Shown here in pieces: positions 38,791-48,105 of a stretch of 48,274 nucleotides of DNA. The stretch covers positions 1-48,274 of the forward strand of contig CANRDD010000003.1 of NCBI GenBank assembly GCA_947629305.1, in the 5' to 3' direction. Positions within the stretch are counted from its first letter, which is position 1; each line of letters starts with the position of its first letter. The notes beneath the pieces were generated by a model, which was not told the DNA's origin, did not search any database, and saw only the letters and a list, made by a program, of their open reading frames with translations. The position numbers and the translations under genes were made by a program. The stretch comes from an uncultured Bacilli bacterium. Lineage in GTDB: Bacteria; Bacillota_I; Bacilli_A; RF39; UBA660.

Positions 38791-39934
38791 ACATTTAATT
38801 AAAGTTAAAACTAAATGTAATAATTATTATTCTTTTTTAAAAAAAATACAATATTTAAATTTATCTATTTATGAAATAGAATATAAAGATAATTATGTTT
38901 ATTTAAAAATAAATAATGAAGATTTAACTAAATTAAAAAAATATTTAGTTAGTTATAAATTCCAAAAAGAAGAAGATTTAGGTTTATTTTCTTTAAAAAA
39001 GAAAATAAAACAAAATCATATATTTTTAATTATGGTTATTTTAGGATTAATATTATATAGTATTTTAACTAATTTAATCGTGGAAATAAATGTTTTTCAT
39101 GAAAATCAAGATTTAAGAGAATTAGTAAAAGAGGAATTAGATAGTTATGGAGTTAAAGTTTTAAGTTTTAAGAAAAGTTATAAACAATTAACCAAAATTA
39201 AAGAAGCTATATTAGAAAAGTATCCAGATAAAATTGACTGGCTAGAAATAGAAACGCATGGCATGGCTTATGATGTTAAAATTGAAGAAAGGATTATAAC
39301 AGATTCTAAGGAAGAAAATAAGATTTGTGATATTGTTGCTAAAAAAAATGGGACAATTAAACATATTAAATTAGAAGAAGGAGAAAGAGTAGTTGATCTA
39401 AATGATTATGTTAGAGAAGGAGATACTTTAATAAGTGGGAAAATAATTTATAATAATGAAGAAAAAAGAAGTATTTGTGCCAAAGGAGAAGTTTATGCAG
39501 AAGTTTGGTATACAGTAGATATTTCTATTCCTTTTCATTATAATGAATATCAAGAAACAGGGAAGAAAAAATATAATATAGTTTGGGAAGTAAATGATAA
39601 TAAAAAAAGAATATTAAAGAATAGATTTACTAATTTTAATTCTAAATATTATAATTTTTTAAAAATATTTAATTTTAAATTATATTTAGAAAAAGAATAT
39701 GAAACAAAGGAAATTAAAAAAGAATATGGGGCAGATGAAGCATTAGAAGTAGCTCTTTTAAAGGCTAAAGATAGTATAAATAAGAAAATTGGGGAAAAAG
39801 ATACGATAATTGATGAAAAAGTTTTGAAAAAAAGGATAAATAATAGTACAATGGATGTAGAAGTCTTTGTTATTGTTGAAGAATTAATAAGCACTCAAAA
39901 AGAAACATTTAATGAAGACTTATCTAGGAGTTGA
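38783..39934 (+). CDS. yqfD: YqfD, sporulation-associated membrane protein
   Basis: A 383-residue protein of the YqfD family: an N-terminal cytosolic region with a DLGLFSLKKKIKQN segment before a membrane helix (~75-95), then an extracytoplasmic part with DIVAKKNGTIKHIKLEEGE and VREGDTLISGKI, the conserved biotinyl-lipoyl-like motif of this family. In Bacillus it is expressed in the mother cell during sporulation; its molecular role is unclear. Together with yqfC it supports a spore programme in this organism. Confidence 0.87.
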   Translation: MNKHLIKVKTKCNNYYSFLKKIQYLNLSIYEIEYKDNYVYLKINNEDLTKLKKYLVSYKFQKEEDLGLFSLKKKIKQNHIFLIMVILGLILYSILTNLIVEINVFHENQDLRELVKEELDSYGVKVLSFKKSYKQLTKIKEAILEKYPDKIDWLEIETHGMAYDVKIEERIITDSKEENKICDIVAKKNGTIKHIKLEEGERVVDLNDYVREGDTLISGKIIYNNEEKRSICAKGEVYAEVWYTVDISIPFHYNEYQETGKKKYNIVWEVNDNKKRILKNRFTNFNSKYYNFLKIFNFKLYLEKEYETKEIKKEYGADEALEVALLKAKDSINKKIGEKDTIIDEKVLKKRINNSTMDVEVFVIVEELISTQKETFNEDLSRS

Positions 39935-39939
39935 TATAA

Positions 39940-40557
39940 GTGGTTTTAAATACTTTAAAAGGTGTATTTGTCCATAATTGGCCTATATTAGTTATATTTT
40001 TAGTAACTATTGTCACAATTAGATTTTATTATTTAAGAACCCATCGGGAAAAAATATGTTTTTATAAAGAATTTTTAACAATAATAAGTATTGTTTATAT
40101 TTTTTTCTTATTTCAACTTTTAACTCAAGTAGAACTTAATACTACTGGAGGACTTAATTTAATTCCATTTACCGAAATATTAAGATATGATTTTGGCAGT
40201 ACTTTATTTATTTATAATGTCTTAGGTAATATTTGTATCTTTATTCCCTTTGGTTTAATTATTGCTGTTTATATTAATCCTAAAACTATTTTTTCTCCTC
40301 TTATTATTGCTTTAATTGTTTCAGCAACAGTTGAATTTGTTCAACTTAATATAGGCCGAAGTTTTGATGTTGATGATATTCTTCTTAATATTGCTGGTTC
40401 AATTATAGGTTATTTAATTTATATTGCTTTTGTAGCTATTAATAATCATTTACCTAAAGTCTTTAAAAGTGAAACATTATATAATATAATATGTGTTGTT
40501 TTAGTTATATTAATTATTTTATATATCTTAAAAATTACAAAGGTTGTGGTTATTTAA
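39940..40557 (+). CDS. VanZ-like membrane protein
   Basis: A 205-residue protein with five predicted membrane helices and the VanZ-family pattern: NLIPFTEILR, NVLGNICIFIPFG, VEFVQLNIGRSFDVDDILLNIAGSIIGY. VanZ-like proteins are linked to teicoplanin resistance in some loci, but most are of unknown role and no vanA-type genes are nearby. It sits where phoH and yqfF are found in Bacillus. The start is GTG with TAGGAG 9 nt upstream, and the stop overlaps ybeY. Confidence 0.87.
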   Translation: MVLNTLKGVFVHNWPILVIFLVTIVTIRFYYLRTHREKICFYKEFLTIISIVYIFFLFQLLTQVELNTTGGLNLIPFTEILRYDFGSTLFIYNVLGNICIFIPFGLIIAVYINPKTIFSPLIIALIVSATVEFVQLNIGRSFDVDDILLNIAGSIIGYLIYIAFVAINNHLPKVFKSETLYNIICVVLVILIILYILKITKVVVI

Positions 40558-40997
40558 TGAATGAATATAATATTGTTGATGAATATGGTTATCAAAATTA
40601 TGCTTATTTAGATGAAGTTATAAAGAAAACTTTAGAAATGGAAAAGGTTAAAGAATCCATCTTTACAATTATTTTTATTGATGATGAAAAAATGCAAGAA
40701 TTAAATAAAACCTATCGGAATATGGATAGAACAACTGATGTTTTATCCTTTGCTTATGAAGATAATGAATATATGGATTATAAGATGAGACATTTAGGAG
40801 AAATATTTATTTCAATTCCGAAAATGAAAAGTCAAGCTCAAGAATATGGGCATTCGGAAGAAAGGGAATTATCATTTTTAACTGTTCATGGTTTATTACA
40901 TTTACTTGGTTATGATCATACGAAAGGAATAAAAGAAGAAAAAGAAATGTTTGGAAAGCAGGAGATGATATTAAATGCGTGTGGAAAAAGAAAATAA
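40557..40997 (+). CDS. ybeY: Endoribonuclease YbeY
   Basis: A 146-residue metal-dependent endoribonuclease involved in 16S rRNA 3'-end maturation and ribosome quality control. The zinc site HGLLHLLGYDH is intact near residue 118, preceded by the conserved DVLSFAY and LGEIFIS motifs. The frame is open further upstream, but ATG 40557 overlaps the VanZ stop by one base and gives the normal length. It overlaps dgkA by 23 nt. Confidence 0.93.
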   Translation: MNEYNIVDEYGYQNYAYLDEVIKKTLEMEKVKESIFTIIFIDDEKMQELNKTYRNMDRTTDVLSFAYEDNEYMDYKMRHLGEIFISIPKMKSQAQEYGHSEERELSFLTVHGLLHLLGYDHTKGIKEEKEMFGKQEMILNACGKRK

Positions 40998-41379
40998 AGT
41001 AAAAGGTCATAAAAATTTTAGTTTAAAAAGACAAATAAATAGTGCTAAGAATGCTTTTAATGGTTTAATTTATGCTTATTTTAATGAACAAAGTTTATGG
41101 CTTCATGGCCTAGGTACTATTTTAGCTATTATTTTAGGTTTAATTTTTAAAATTAGTTTTATTAAATGGGCTATCTTAATTATAGCTTTAATGGTTGTTT
41201 TATCAGTTGAATTATTAAATACCGCGATTGAAGCAACAGTTGATCTTGTTACAAATGAGTTTCATCCTTTAGCCAAAATTGCCAAAGACTGTGGAGGAGC
41301 TGCGACTTTTGTAGCTACCATTGTTCTTTTAGTTATCTGTGGTTTTATTTTTATTCCTGATATCATGGCTTTATTTTAA
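40975..41379 (+). CDS. dgkA: Diacylglycerol/undecaprenol kinase
   Basis: A 134-residue membrane kinase with three helices after a basic N-terminus. The signature ELLNTAIEATVDLV is intact, as is the N-terminal SAKNAFNGL...E region. Gram-positive homologues phosphorylate undecaprenol for cell-wall synthesis rather than diacylglycerol. It overlaps ybeY by 23 nt; the start could also be GTG 40981. Located immediately before era, as in Bacillus. Confidence 0.92.
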   Translation: MRVEKENKVKGHKNFSLKRQINSAKNAFNGLIYAYFNEQSLWLHGLGTILAIILGLIFKISFIKWAILIIALMVVLSVELLNTAIEATVDLVTNEFHPLAKIAKDCGGAATFVATIVLLVICGFIFIPDIMALF

Positions 41380-41394
41380 AGGGGGGATTAGTTT

Positions 41395-42279
41395 ATGCGC
41401 AGTGGTTTTGTTAGTATAATTGGAAGACCTAATGTTGGTAAGAGTACTTTAATTAATGCTATAATTGGGCAAAAGGTAGCTATAACAAGTGAGAAAATAG
41501 GGACAACTAGAAATATAATTCAAGGCATATATAATGAAGATGGTTATCAAATTGTTTTTGTTGATACCCCAGGGATTCATAAACCAATGGAAAAACTAGG
41601 AAGAGTTTTAAATAAACAAGCTTTTGCTTTAACCAAAGATGTTGATGTTATTTTGTTTGTTTGTGATGTCTATGCGGGAATTGGTAAAGGTGATAAATAT
41701 ATTTTAGAAACATTAAAAAAGAATAATATTCCTGTTATTATGGTGTTAAATAAAATAGATGAAATAAGTGAAGCTAAATTAATGGAAACTATTCTTCATT
41801 ATAAAGATATTTATCCTTTTGCCGAAGTTGTTCCAACTTCAGCTTTAAAAAATGATAATATAAATCATTTAATTAATGTTATTAAAAAATATTTACATGA
41901 TGATGTTCAATATTTTCCTTTAGATATGTATACTAGTAGTACTTTAAAATTTATGGCTAGTGAAATAGTAAGAGAAAAATTACTTAATGTTACGGAAGAT
42001 GAAGTACCGCATAGTATTACTTGTTATACAACTTCTTTTAAAGAAGAAAAAAATATTTGCCGCATAAGTATTGATATTATTGTTGATAAAGAATCTTTAA
42101 AAAAGATTATTATAGGGCGAAGTGGAGCAAGACTTAAACAAGTTGGAACTTTAGCTCGCATAGAATTAGAAGAATTATTAGAAAAAAAAGTATATTTAGA
42201 ATTATTTGTTAAAGTTATTAATAATTGGAAAGATAAAGAAAAATATTTAATTGAATTAGGTTTTTTAGATAATGAATAA
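41395..42279 (+). CDS. era: GTPase Era
   Basis: A 294-residue GTPase for 30S subunit assembly. G1 GRPNVGKST (~10), G2 TTRN, G3 DTPGIH (~59), G4 NKID (~121), G5 TSALK (~150), and a C-terminal KH domain with IIGRSGARLKQVGTLARIELEELL that binds the 16S 3' end. SD AAAGGGGGG is about 7 nt before ATG. The gene order dgkA-era-yqzL is conserved. Confidence 0.97.
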   Translation: MRSGFVSIIGRPNVGKSTLINAIIGQKVAITSEKIGTTRNIIQGIYNEDGYQIVFVDTPGIHKPMEKLGRVLNKQAFALTKDVDVILFVCDVYAGIGKGDKYILETLKKNNIPVIMVLNKIDEISEAKLMETILHYKDIYPFAEVVPTSALKNDNINHLINVIKKYLHDDVQYFPLDMYTSSTLKFMASEIVREKLLNVTEDEVPHSITCYTTSFKEEKNICRISIDIIVDKESLKKIIIGRSGARLKQVGTLARIELEELLEKKVYLELFVKVINNWKDKEKYLIELGFLDNE

Positions 42280-42320
42280 AATTTATTTATAATACACATT
42301 ATTATATTAGGTGATATAAA

Positions 42321-42410
42321 TTGAATAAAAAGGATTTATGGGAAAAATTTAAAAAAAGTGGTAAAGTAGATGATTATTTAGCTTATAAAAAAGAAAATCA
42401 AGATGAATAA
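42321..42410 (+). CDS. yqzL: YqzL-like small protein
   Basis: A 29-residue protein, MNKKDLWEKFKKSGKVDDYLAY and a short acidic tail in parts (quoted in two pieces: LWEKFKKSGKVDDYLAY, KKENQDE). It matches the pattern of B. subtilis YqzL, W-x-x-F-x-x-(S/T)-G-x-(I/V)-x-x-Y-L-x-(F/Y)-K, and sits right after era as there. TTG start with TAGGTGA 6 nt upstream. The function is unknown. recO, which normally follows, is missing. Confidence 0.8.
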   Translation: MNKKDLWEKFKKSGKVDDYLAYKKENQDE

Positions 42411-42430
42411 ATTCTTGATTTTCTTTTTTA
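42393..42430. terminator. Bidirectional terminator between yqzL and the sortase gene
   Basis: GAAAATCAAG, 11-nt loop, CTTGATTTTC with T-runs on both strands. It serves yqzL on the plus strand and the sortase gene on the minus strand. Confidence 0.8.
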
Positions 42431-44017
42431 TAAGTCTTTACTTGTGGTTGTTTTGGTTAAGACAGCATGAACAACAATACGATTATCCCCATCTTTACAA
42501 GTTGATAAAGTAATTATTTTATCACTTCCAGTTGGGGTAATTCCAAAGTCATATATACTTCTATTTTTTAACATTTGATAAAATTCACTTCTGACTTCAT
42601 CAGTTGTAAAACTAGTACTTAAATAATCAGTTGTTTTATATATTTTATAAATAGAGAATATTTTAAATTCATAATTAGCATAAATAGTTCGATAACTAAT
42701 AGTTAAATTATCCGGATTACTATACCAATTTTTACGCATAACATTTTGAAGAGTACCAAACATAACTCCACTGTAATAACGATTATGACCATAGATTAAA
42801 GTATTATCATCTAAACCATTAGTACTTTCATTTCGGTAATCTAAAAAGATCCAACCATTATTATCTTTTTCTAAATTAATATTATTTTTTAAATAATACT
42901 CATTATTACTACCTTGCACAACAGGATAATCAATATTAGTATTATTAACTTTTAACCAACCAACAACTTCAGGATTAACAACTAATAAATTAACTATATC
43001 ATCATTAATAACTTTATAACTATCATTATCTTTATTTAAATTTAAATCTTCTATTATTTTTTGGGTATCTGTTATTTCAATAACTTTAGATATTGTTTCT
43101 TTAATATTTTCATTACTTTGCATAGAAACATAATTATCATAAAAAACATAAGTAAAAGAACAAGTAATAATGCCAATTATAATTAAACCACAGACATTTA
43201 ATATTTTACTATTAGTTTGTTTCATAATATTTTCACTAATATAATCATTAGAATAAGCTAAACGAAATACTATTTTATATCTTTTACTTTTTCTTTTATT
43301 AAAATTCTTTAAATATTCTATTATTTTAGGATCTATGATATTATCATGAATTAATATTTTAATATTTCTTTTACTATTTTTCTTTAATATATCGACAATA
43401 TATTCTAAATTATCTAAAGAAGCTTTATTAACATTAATTGTTTTTAAATATTTATTTATTTTACAAAAAGTATTAAAATCTTCTTCATCTTGTTCACTTA
43501 AAGGAAATTCCATATTTAAAGTTATTTTATAAAACATACTAGAATAAATATTTAAATTATTATCTAACATAAATTTAGATAAAAAAAGTATTTCACTTCT
43601 AGATTCAACTAGAATATGGGCTTGATCAAATAATTCTAACATAAAGGGTTGTAATGTATAACAATTAATATTTTTAATATTAGTTTTTAAAATTATTTCA
43701 CATAAAGCATAACTTAAAGAAGAATCATCTTTTAAAATTAAAGAAGTAATAGATTTATTATTTTTAAAAATAGAACATATAAGTAAATATAAAGAATTAT
43801 TTTCAATTATGGCTGTATCTATATTTTCTGTTTTACATAATTCACTAATAAAAGTTGATACTATTTTTTCATTTTGCTCAATATATTCATCAGAAAAAAT
43901 AAGTTCATTAGCACTTATAACATTAGTATTAAGTAAATTTTTATATTCATTATTTAATCTATTTTTTTCTTTAAATATTAAAGAATTATCTTTAATTTTT
44001 ATTAATATTTTTTTCAT
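42428..44017 (-). CDS. Class B-like sortase with an additional N-terminal cytosolic domain
   Basis: A 529-residue protein, about twice the size of a usual sortase. Residues ~1-270 form a predicted cytosolic domain of unknown family (alternating helix/strand, many Ile/Asn/Leu, possibly an LRR-like or Rossmann-like repeat). A membrane helix follows (~272-295), then a sortase B-type domain (~345-525): catalytic His in IYGHNRYYSG, Cys in ITLSTCKDGDNR with the active-site Arg in DNRIVVHA. The TLSTC motif is the class B form. It is transcribed away from a gene for a protein with an IPSTG-type anchor, its probable substrate. Confidence 0.87.
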   Translation of the reverse strand: MKKILIKIKDNSLIFKEKNRLNNEYKNLLNTNVISANELIFSDEYIEQNEKIVSTFISELCKTENIDTAIIENNSLYLLICSIFKNNKSITSLILKDDSSLSYALCEIILKTNIKNINCYTLQPFMLELFDQAHILVESRSEILFLSKFMLDNNLNIYSSMFYKITLNMEFPLSEQDEEDFNTFCKINKYLKTINVNKASLDNLEYIVDILKKNSKRNIKILIHDNIIDPKIIEYLKNFNKRKSKRYKIVFRLAYSNDYISENIMKQTNSKILNVCGLIIIGIITCSFTYVFYDNYVSMQSNENIKETISKVIEITDTQKIIEDLNLNKDNDSYKVINDDIVNLLVVNPEVVGWLKVNNTNIDYPVVQGSNNEYYLKNNINLEKDNNGWIFLDYRNESTNGLDDNTLIYGHNRYYSGVMFGTLQNVMRKNWYSNPDNLTISYRTIYANYEFKIFSIYKIYKTTDYLSTSFTTDEVRSEFYQMLKNRSIYDFGITPTGSDKIITLSTCKDGDNRIVVHAVLTKTTTSKDL

Positions 44018-44149
44018 GTTTTATTATCCTTTACTTTCTTTATTATAATAACACAATTTGACAGTTTTTAATATATTTTTTTAAAAAATGTATTGTTTTT
44101 TGTATTTTTATGATATAATCTAAGCATACTAGAGATAGGAGAGATGTGT

Positions 44150-44719
44150 GTGAAAAAGTTTTTTAGTATTTTAGTTATAGGAATGGCAATGGTTTTAATG
44201 CCTATGGTAGCATCAGCTGCCATAAAGCTAGAAGTAAAAAGAAGTGGAAATTGTATTGATAATGGAGGAGATACTTGTAAGTGGACTTATTCTCTTAAAT
44301 TAGTTGGTGATTCAGAACAAAATTATGCTAGTATCCCAATTAAAATTGCTTATGCTACAAAAGAAGGTAAACAAAATGCTGTTGTCCAAATTGATTTTAA
44401 TGCCCCAACTGGTATGACTGCTGATGCTATACCTAATGGAAATGGTTATGATGTTATTTATACGCCAACATCTGGATCTGTAACAGGTAAAACAATTGAT
44501 TTAGGTACTTTTGTTGCTACTGTTAAAAAAGGAGCTGAATATGACTGTACTTTAAATGTTGGTTTTGGCGATATTAAAGTTGATGTTGAAATTGAAACCG
44601 AAACAACTATTCCAAGTACAGGTGCTAGTTTACCAGTTATTATTATTGCGGGTGGCGTTTCTGTTGCGGTAGTAGCATATGTAATCTCTAAAAAGAACAC
44701 AAAACTTTATAAAATTTAA
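44150..44719 (+). CDS. Secreted protein with IPSTG sortase signal
   Basis: A 189-residue protein: signal peptide (MKKFFSILVIGMAMVLMPMVASA, cut near residue 23), a beta-rich domain with three Cys (cohesin-like or Ig-like in feel, not assigned) and a C-terminal sorting signal: IPSTGASLP, a hydrophobic helix (VIIIAGGVSVAVVAYVI) and KKNTKLYK. It is adjacent to and divergent from the sortase gene, the usual arrangement for a dedicated substrate. The frame opens at ATG 44144, but TAGGAGA is about 8 nt before GTG 44150, the better start. Confidence 0.8.
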   Translation: MKKFFSILVIGMAMVLMPMVASAAIKLEVKRSGNCIDNGGDTCKWTYSLKLVGDSEQNYASIPIKIAYATKEGKQNAVVQIDFNAPTGMTADAIPNGNGYDVIYTPTSGSVTGKTIDLGTFVATVKKGAEYDCTLNVGFGDIKVDVEIETETTIPSTGASLPVIIIAGGVSVAVVAYVISKKNTKLYKI

Positions 44720-44736
44720 TTAAAATACGAAAAAAA

Positions 44737-44768
44737 TAAACAATCTTAGTTTCTAAGATTGTTTTTTT
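44737..44768 (+). terminator. Terminator after the IPSTG protein gene
   Basis: AAACAATCTTAG, 3-nt loop, CTAAGATTGTTTTTTT: a strong hairpin with a U-run. Confidence 0.9.
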
Positions 44769-44798
44769 ATGGTAAAATACAACTAGGAGTTGAATTTT

Positions 44799-46280
44799 AT
44801 GCGCGAATTTAGTGAACAAGAATTAGTAAGAAGAGAAAAATTAACTAAATTAGAAGAAAAAGGTATTAATCCTTTTGGACATCGTTATGATGTTAGTGAT
44901 TTTTCTTTAAATATTAAAGAAAAATATCAAGATTATTCTCATGAAGCTTTAGAAGAAGAAAAAAAGGAAGTTAAAGTAGCAGGAAGAATAATGTTTATAA
45001 GAAAAATGGGGAAAGCTTCCTTTTTTTCCCTTAAAGATAAATTAGGAAATATACAAGTATATATTTCTATTAATGATGTGCAAGAAGAAGTATATAATTT
45101 ATTTAAATCAGCTGATATAGGAGATATTGTTGGGGTTAGAGGTTATGTGATGAAAACGGGAACAGGAGAAATAACCATTAAATGTTTAGAATATACCCAT
45201 TTAGTTAAAGCTTTAAGACCACTTCCTGAAAAATATCATGGTTTAATTGATGTTGAAGAAAGATTTAGAAGACGTTATGTTGATTTAATAATGAATGATG
45301 AAGCTAGAAAAATTGCTTTTGCTAGACCAAAGATAATCAGAACTATTCAAAATTATTTAGATGATTTAGGATATACAGAAGTAGAAACACCTATATTAGG
45401 AACAATATTAGGGGGAGCTGCGGCAAGACCATTTATAACGCATCATAATACCCAAAATATAGATATGTATTTAAGAATAGCTTTAGAATTAAATTTAAAA
45501 AGGCTTTTAGTGGGAGGAATGGATGCTGTTTATGAAATAGGGCGAACATTTCGAAATGAAGGAATGGATAAAAAACATAATCCTGAATTTACAATGATGG
45601 AATTATATAAAGCTTTTAGTGATTTAGAAGGTATGATGGATATTACTGAAGGTATTATATCTAATTGTGCTTTAAAATTAAATGGGACTTATGAAGTTAC
45701 TTATTTAGGACAAACAATTAGTTTAGCTCCAGGTTTTAAAAGAGCTCATATGGTTGATTTAATTAAAGAAAAAACTGGTATTGATTTTTGGCAAAATATG
45801 AGTTTAGATGAAGCTAAAAAATTAGCTAAAGAACATAATATTGAAATAGAAGATCATTTTGGCTATGGGCATATTGTTAATGCTTTCTTTGAAAAATATG
45901 TGGAAGAAACTATAACAGATCCAACCTTTGTCTATGGTCATCCCGTAGAAATATCGCCATTAGCTAAAAAAGATCCAAAAGATCCAAGATTTACGCAAAG
46001 ATTTGAATTATTTATTTTAGGTTGTGAATATGCAAATGCCTTTAATGAATTAAATGATCCAATTGATCAATATCAAAGATTTGAAAATCAATTAAAAGAA
46101 AAAGAATTAGGTAATGCTGAAGCTAATGAAATGGATTTAGATTATGTAGAAGCTTTAGAATATGGTATGCCTCCAGCTGGTGGCTTAGGTATGGGTATTG
46201 ATCGTTTAGTTATGCTTTTAACAGGAGCTGAATCAATTAGAGAAGTTATTTTATTTCCAACAATGAAACCAAGAGATTAA
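44799..46280 (+). CDS. lysS: Lysyl-tRNA synthetase, class II
   Basis: Charges tRNA-Lys. 493 residues. An N-terminal OB-fold anticodon-binding domain (~55-150, [21 protein letters not shown]) precedes a class II catalytic core: motif 1 [19 protein letters not shown], motif 2 [20 protein letters not shown], and motif 3 [15 protein letters not shown]. The frame extends to TTG 44790, but TAGGAG is 9 nt before ATG 44799. It is flanked by terminators on both sides and so is probably monocistronic. Confidence 0.97.
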   Translation: MREFSEQELVRREKLTKLEEKGINPFGHRYDVSDFSLNIKEKYQDYSHEALEEEKKEVKVAGRIMFIRKMGKASFFSLKDKLGNIQVYISINDVQEEVYNLFKSADIGDIVGVRGYVMKTGTGEITIKCLEYTHLVKALRPLPEKYHGLIDVEERFRRRYVDLIMNDEARKIAFARPKIIRTIQNYLDDLGYTEVETPILGTILGGAAARPFITHHNTQNIDMYLRIALELNLKRLLVGGMDAVYEIGRTFRNEGMDKKHNPEFTMMELYKAFSDLEGMMDITEGIISNCALKLNGTYEVTYLGQTISLAPGFKRAHMVDLIKEKTGIDFWQNMSLDEAKKLAKEHNIEIEDHFGYGHIVNAFFEKYVEETITDPTFVYGHPVEISPLAKKDPKDPRFTQRFELFILGCEYANAFNELNDPIDQYQRFENQLKEKELGNAEANEMDLDYVEALEYGMPPAGGLGMGIDRLVMLLTGAESIREVILFPTMKPRD

Positions 46281-46305
46281 AAAAAAGCAAAAAAGCTTTT
46301 TTTTC
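46279..46305 (+). terminator. lysS terminator
   Basis: AAAAAAGC, 6-nt A loop, GCTTTTTTTT immediately after the stop. Confidence 0.8.
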
Positions 46306-46345
46306 TTTGGGGCAAGTGATATAATTTTAATAAGGAGGTAGAGTG

Positions 46346-47935
46346 ATGAAAAAAACATCTAAAAAATTAGATTTAGTAAGACTGATAGGAGGGTGTGCTT
46401 CATTAATAGGTTTTATTCTCTTAGTAATTGGAGCTTTTTTAACTGGTAATGCTAGAATTATTTTAGCTATAATTGGTTTTGTTTTATTTTTAGCTGGTGG
46501 TTTTGTTTTTACAGCTAGATGTGAAAAACATACGATGGCTAAAATGTTATTATTCTTAATATTAGCAACAGCTATATTAACTTGGTTAATTCCTTATGGT
46601 TTCTTTAATGGCTTAGATTTTTATGATTATGGCTTAGAAAGAGTAGGACTTGTTAACCTTGGTTTACTTTTACATTCTTCCATTAATTGGAATTTTGAAA
46701 GTGTTATATTCTTATTTGTTGTCGCTGGTTTCTATGGCATTTTAGGAAGAACTAATGGTTATAAAAAATTAGTTAATACTATTGCTAATAAGTTAAAAAA
46801 ATACCCTTTAGTGGTAGCTATTATAACTTCATTAATTATTACAGCTTTAACATCAATGTTTACTGATACATTTGCGATGTTTATTATTGTTCCATTCTTT
46901 GTTTCGATATTATTAAGTATGAAACTAGATAAATTAACAACTTTTGCTATTACTTTTGGATCAATGTTAATTGGTGCTATTGGAGCTACTTATGGAACAG
47001 AAAGTTTATTAAACTTTAGTTATAATTTATCAGTAGAAAAAATAACAACTGGTATAGCTTATAGATTAATTATTTTATTAGTAGCTTACTTCTTATTTAA
47101 CTTCTTTATATGTATGCGTATTAAAAAAGTTAATAAAGAAAAAGTAAATGAAGAAGTAGAAAATACTTTATTTACAGTGGAAAATACGAAAGATAAAACT
47201 AGTATGATTCCGGCTTTAGTAATTCTTCTTGTTGTATTTATTATTACCATATTAGGATTTATTGACTGGAAAACTAATTTTAACATTACAGTATTTGAAG
47301 ACTTACATAATTCTATATATAATGCGCAAATTGGCGATGTTCCAATTATGCAATATTTATTAAGTCAAACTAATTCTCAAGGTAATACAGAAGCACTTGC
47401 TTTTGGAACATTTATGCTAAGAACAATAGAAATAGTATTAGTTTTAGCTTCTTTACTAATGGGCTTACTATATCGGGTTAAATTTAATGAAATGTTAGAT
47501 GCAGCTTATGAAGGTATAAAGAAAATGTTTAAACCAATTATCTTCTATTTTGGCGCGGGTATTGTTTATTTAATTATAGCTTCATCTCCATTTACATTTA
47601 CTCTATGTAATTGGATTCTAAATGCTGTTGATGGATTTAATCCATATTTAACTACTGTTGTTGCATCTATTACATCATTATTCCATTTAGATACTGGATT
47701 TACAGCTTATTACTTAGGTTCTTTCTTAAGTACAGCTTATGCTAGTGACTTTAATTTAGTATATACAATATTTGTATCTATGTTTGGTTTAGTTCATATG
47801 ATAGCTCCAACTAGTATCTTTATGTTAATAGGATTAAGTTTAATGAAAGTAGATTACAAAGACTGGTTAAAATATATTTGGTTATTTGTAATTGGAATGC
47901 TTGTTATCTTATTAGTATTATTTACAGTATTATAA
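46346..47935 (+). CDS. YfcC/DcuC-like multi-spanning permease
   Basis: A 529-residue protein with about 13 membrane helices and a polar loop near residue 260-285. SMFTDTFAMFIIVPFFVSIL near residue 170 and TLCNWILNAVDGFNPYLTTVVASITSLFHLDTGFTAYY resemble the paired reentrant regions of ion-transporter-superfamily carriers such as YfcC and DcuC. Possible substrates include amino acids, peptides or C4-dicarboxylates; the sequence does not decide. The frame opens at GTG 46343, but AAGGAGG fits ATG 46346 better (7 nt). It stands alone between two terminators. Confidence 0.75.
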   Translation: MKKTSKKLDLVRLIGGCASLIGFILLVIGAFLTGNARIILAIIGFVLFLAGGFVFTARCEKHTMAKMLLFLILATAILTWLIPYGFFNGLDFYDYGLERVGLVNLGLLLHSSINWNFESVIFLFVVAGFYGILGRTNGYKKLVNTIANKLKKYPLVVAIITSLIITALTSMFTDTFAMFIIVPFFVSILLSMKLDKLTTFAITFGSMLIGAIGATYGTESLLNFSYNLSVEKITTGIAYRLIILLVAYFLFNFFICMRIKKVNKEKVNEEVENTLFTVENTKDKTSMIPALVILLVVFIITILGFIDWKTNFNITVFEDLHNSIYNAQIGDVPIMQYLLSQTNSQGNTEALAFGTFMLRTIEIVLVLASLLMGLLYRVKFNEMLDAAYEGIKKMFKPIIFYFGAGIVYLIIASSPFTFTLCNWILNAVDGFNPYLTTVVASITSLFHLDTGFTAYYLGSFLSTAYASDFNLVYTIFVSMFGLVHMIAPTSIFMLIGLSLMKVDYKDWLKYIWLFVIGMLVILLVLFTVL

Positions 47936-47941
47936 TAAAAC

Positions 47942-47976
47942 AAAAGTCTTAAGATTATATCTTAGGACTTTTTATT
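47942..47976 (+). terminator. Terminator of the permease gene
   Basis: AAAGTCTTAAGAT, 3-nt loop, ATCTTAGGACTTTTTA, one G-U pair in the stem. Confidence 0.8.
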
Positions 47977-48018
47977 TTGTAAATAATTGTAAAATATGTA
48001 AAGTGATAAAATTTATTC

Positions 48019-48091
48019 TTGCATTTTAATATATATATATATACTAATACTAGGAAAGGCACATCAAGGTACTTTACACATTTCCTAGAAA
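48019..48091 (+). promoter_or_regulatory. Promoter and structured leader of the SipW-type gene
   Basis: TTGCAT (48019-48024), 17-nt spacer and TACTAA (48042-48047), then CTAGGAAA and TTTCCTAG as an 8-bp inverted repeat enclosing a 26-nt loop just before the ribosome-binding site AAGAGAG. The hairpin could control translation. Confidence 0.5.
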
Positions 48092-48105
48092 AGAGAGCAT
48101 ATATT

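Noticed and set aside
39940-40557. Glycopeptide resistance cluster based on the VanZ-like gene and the VanX-like peptidase
   Set aside because: They are 34 kb apart, no VanA/VanH/VanR/VanS genes are present, and each fits its local context better.
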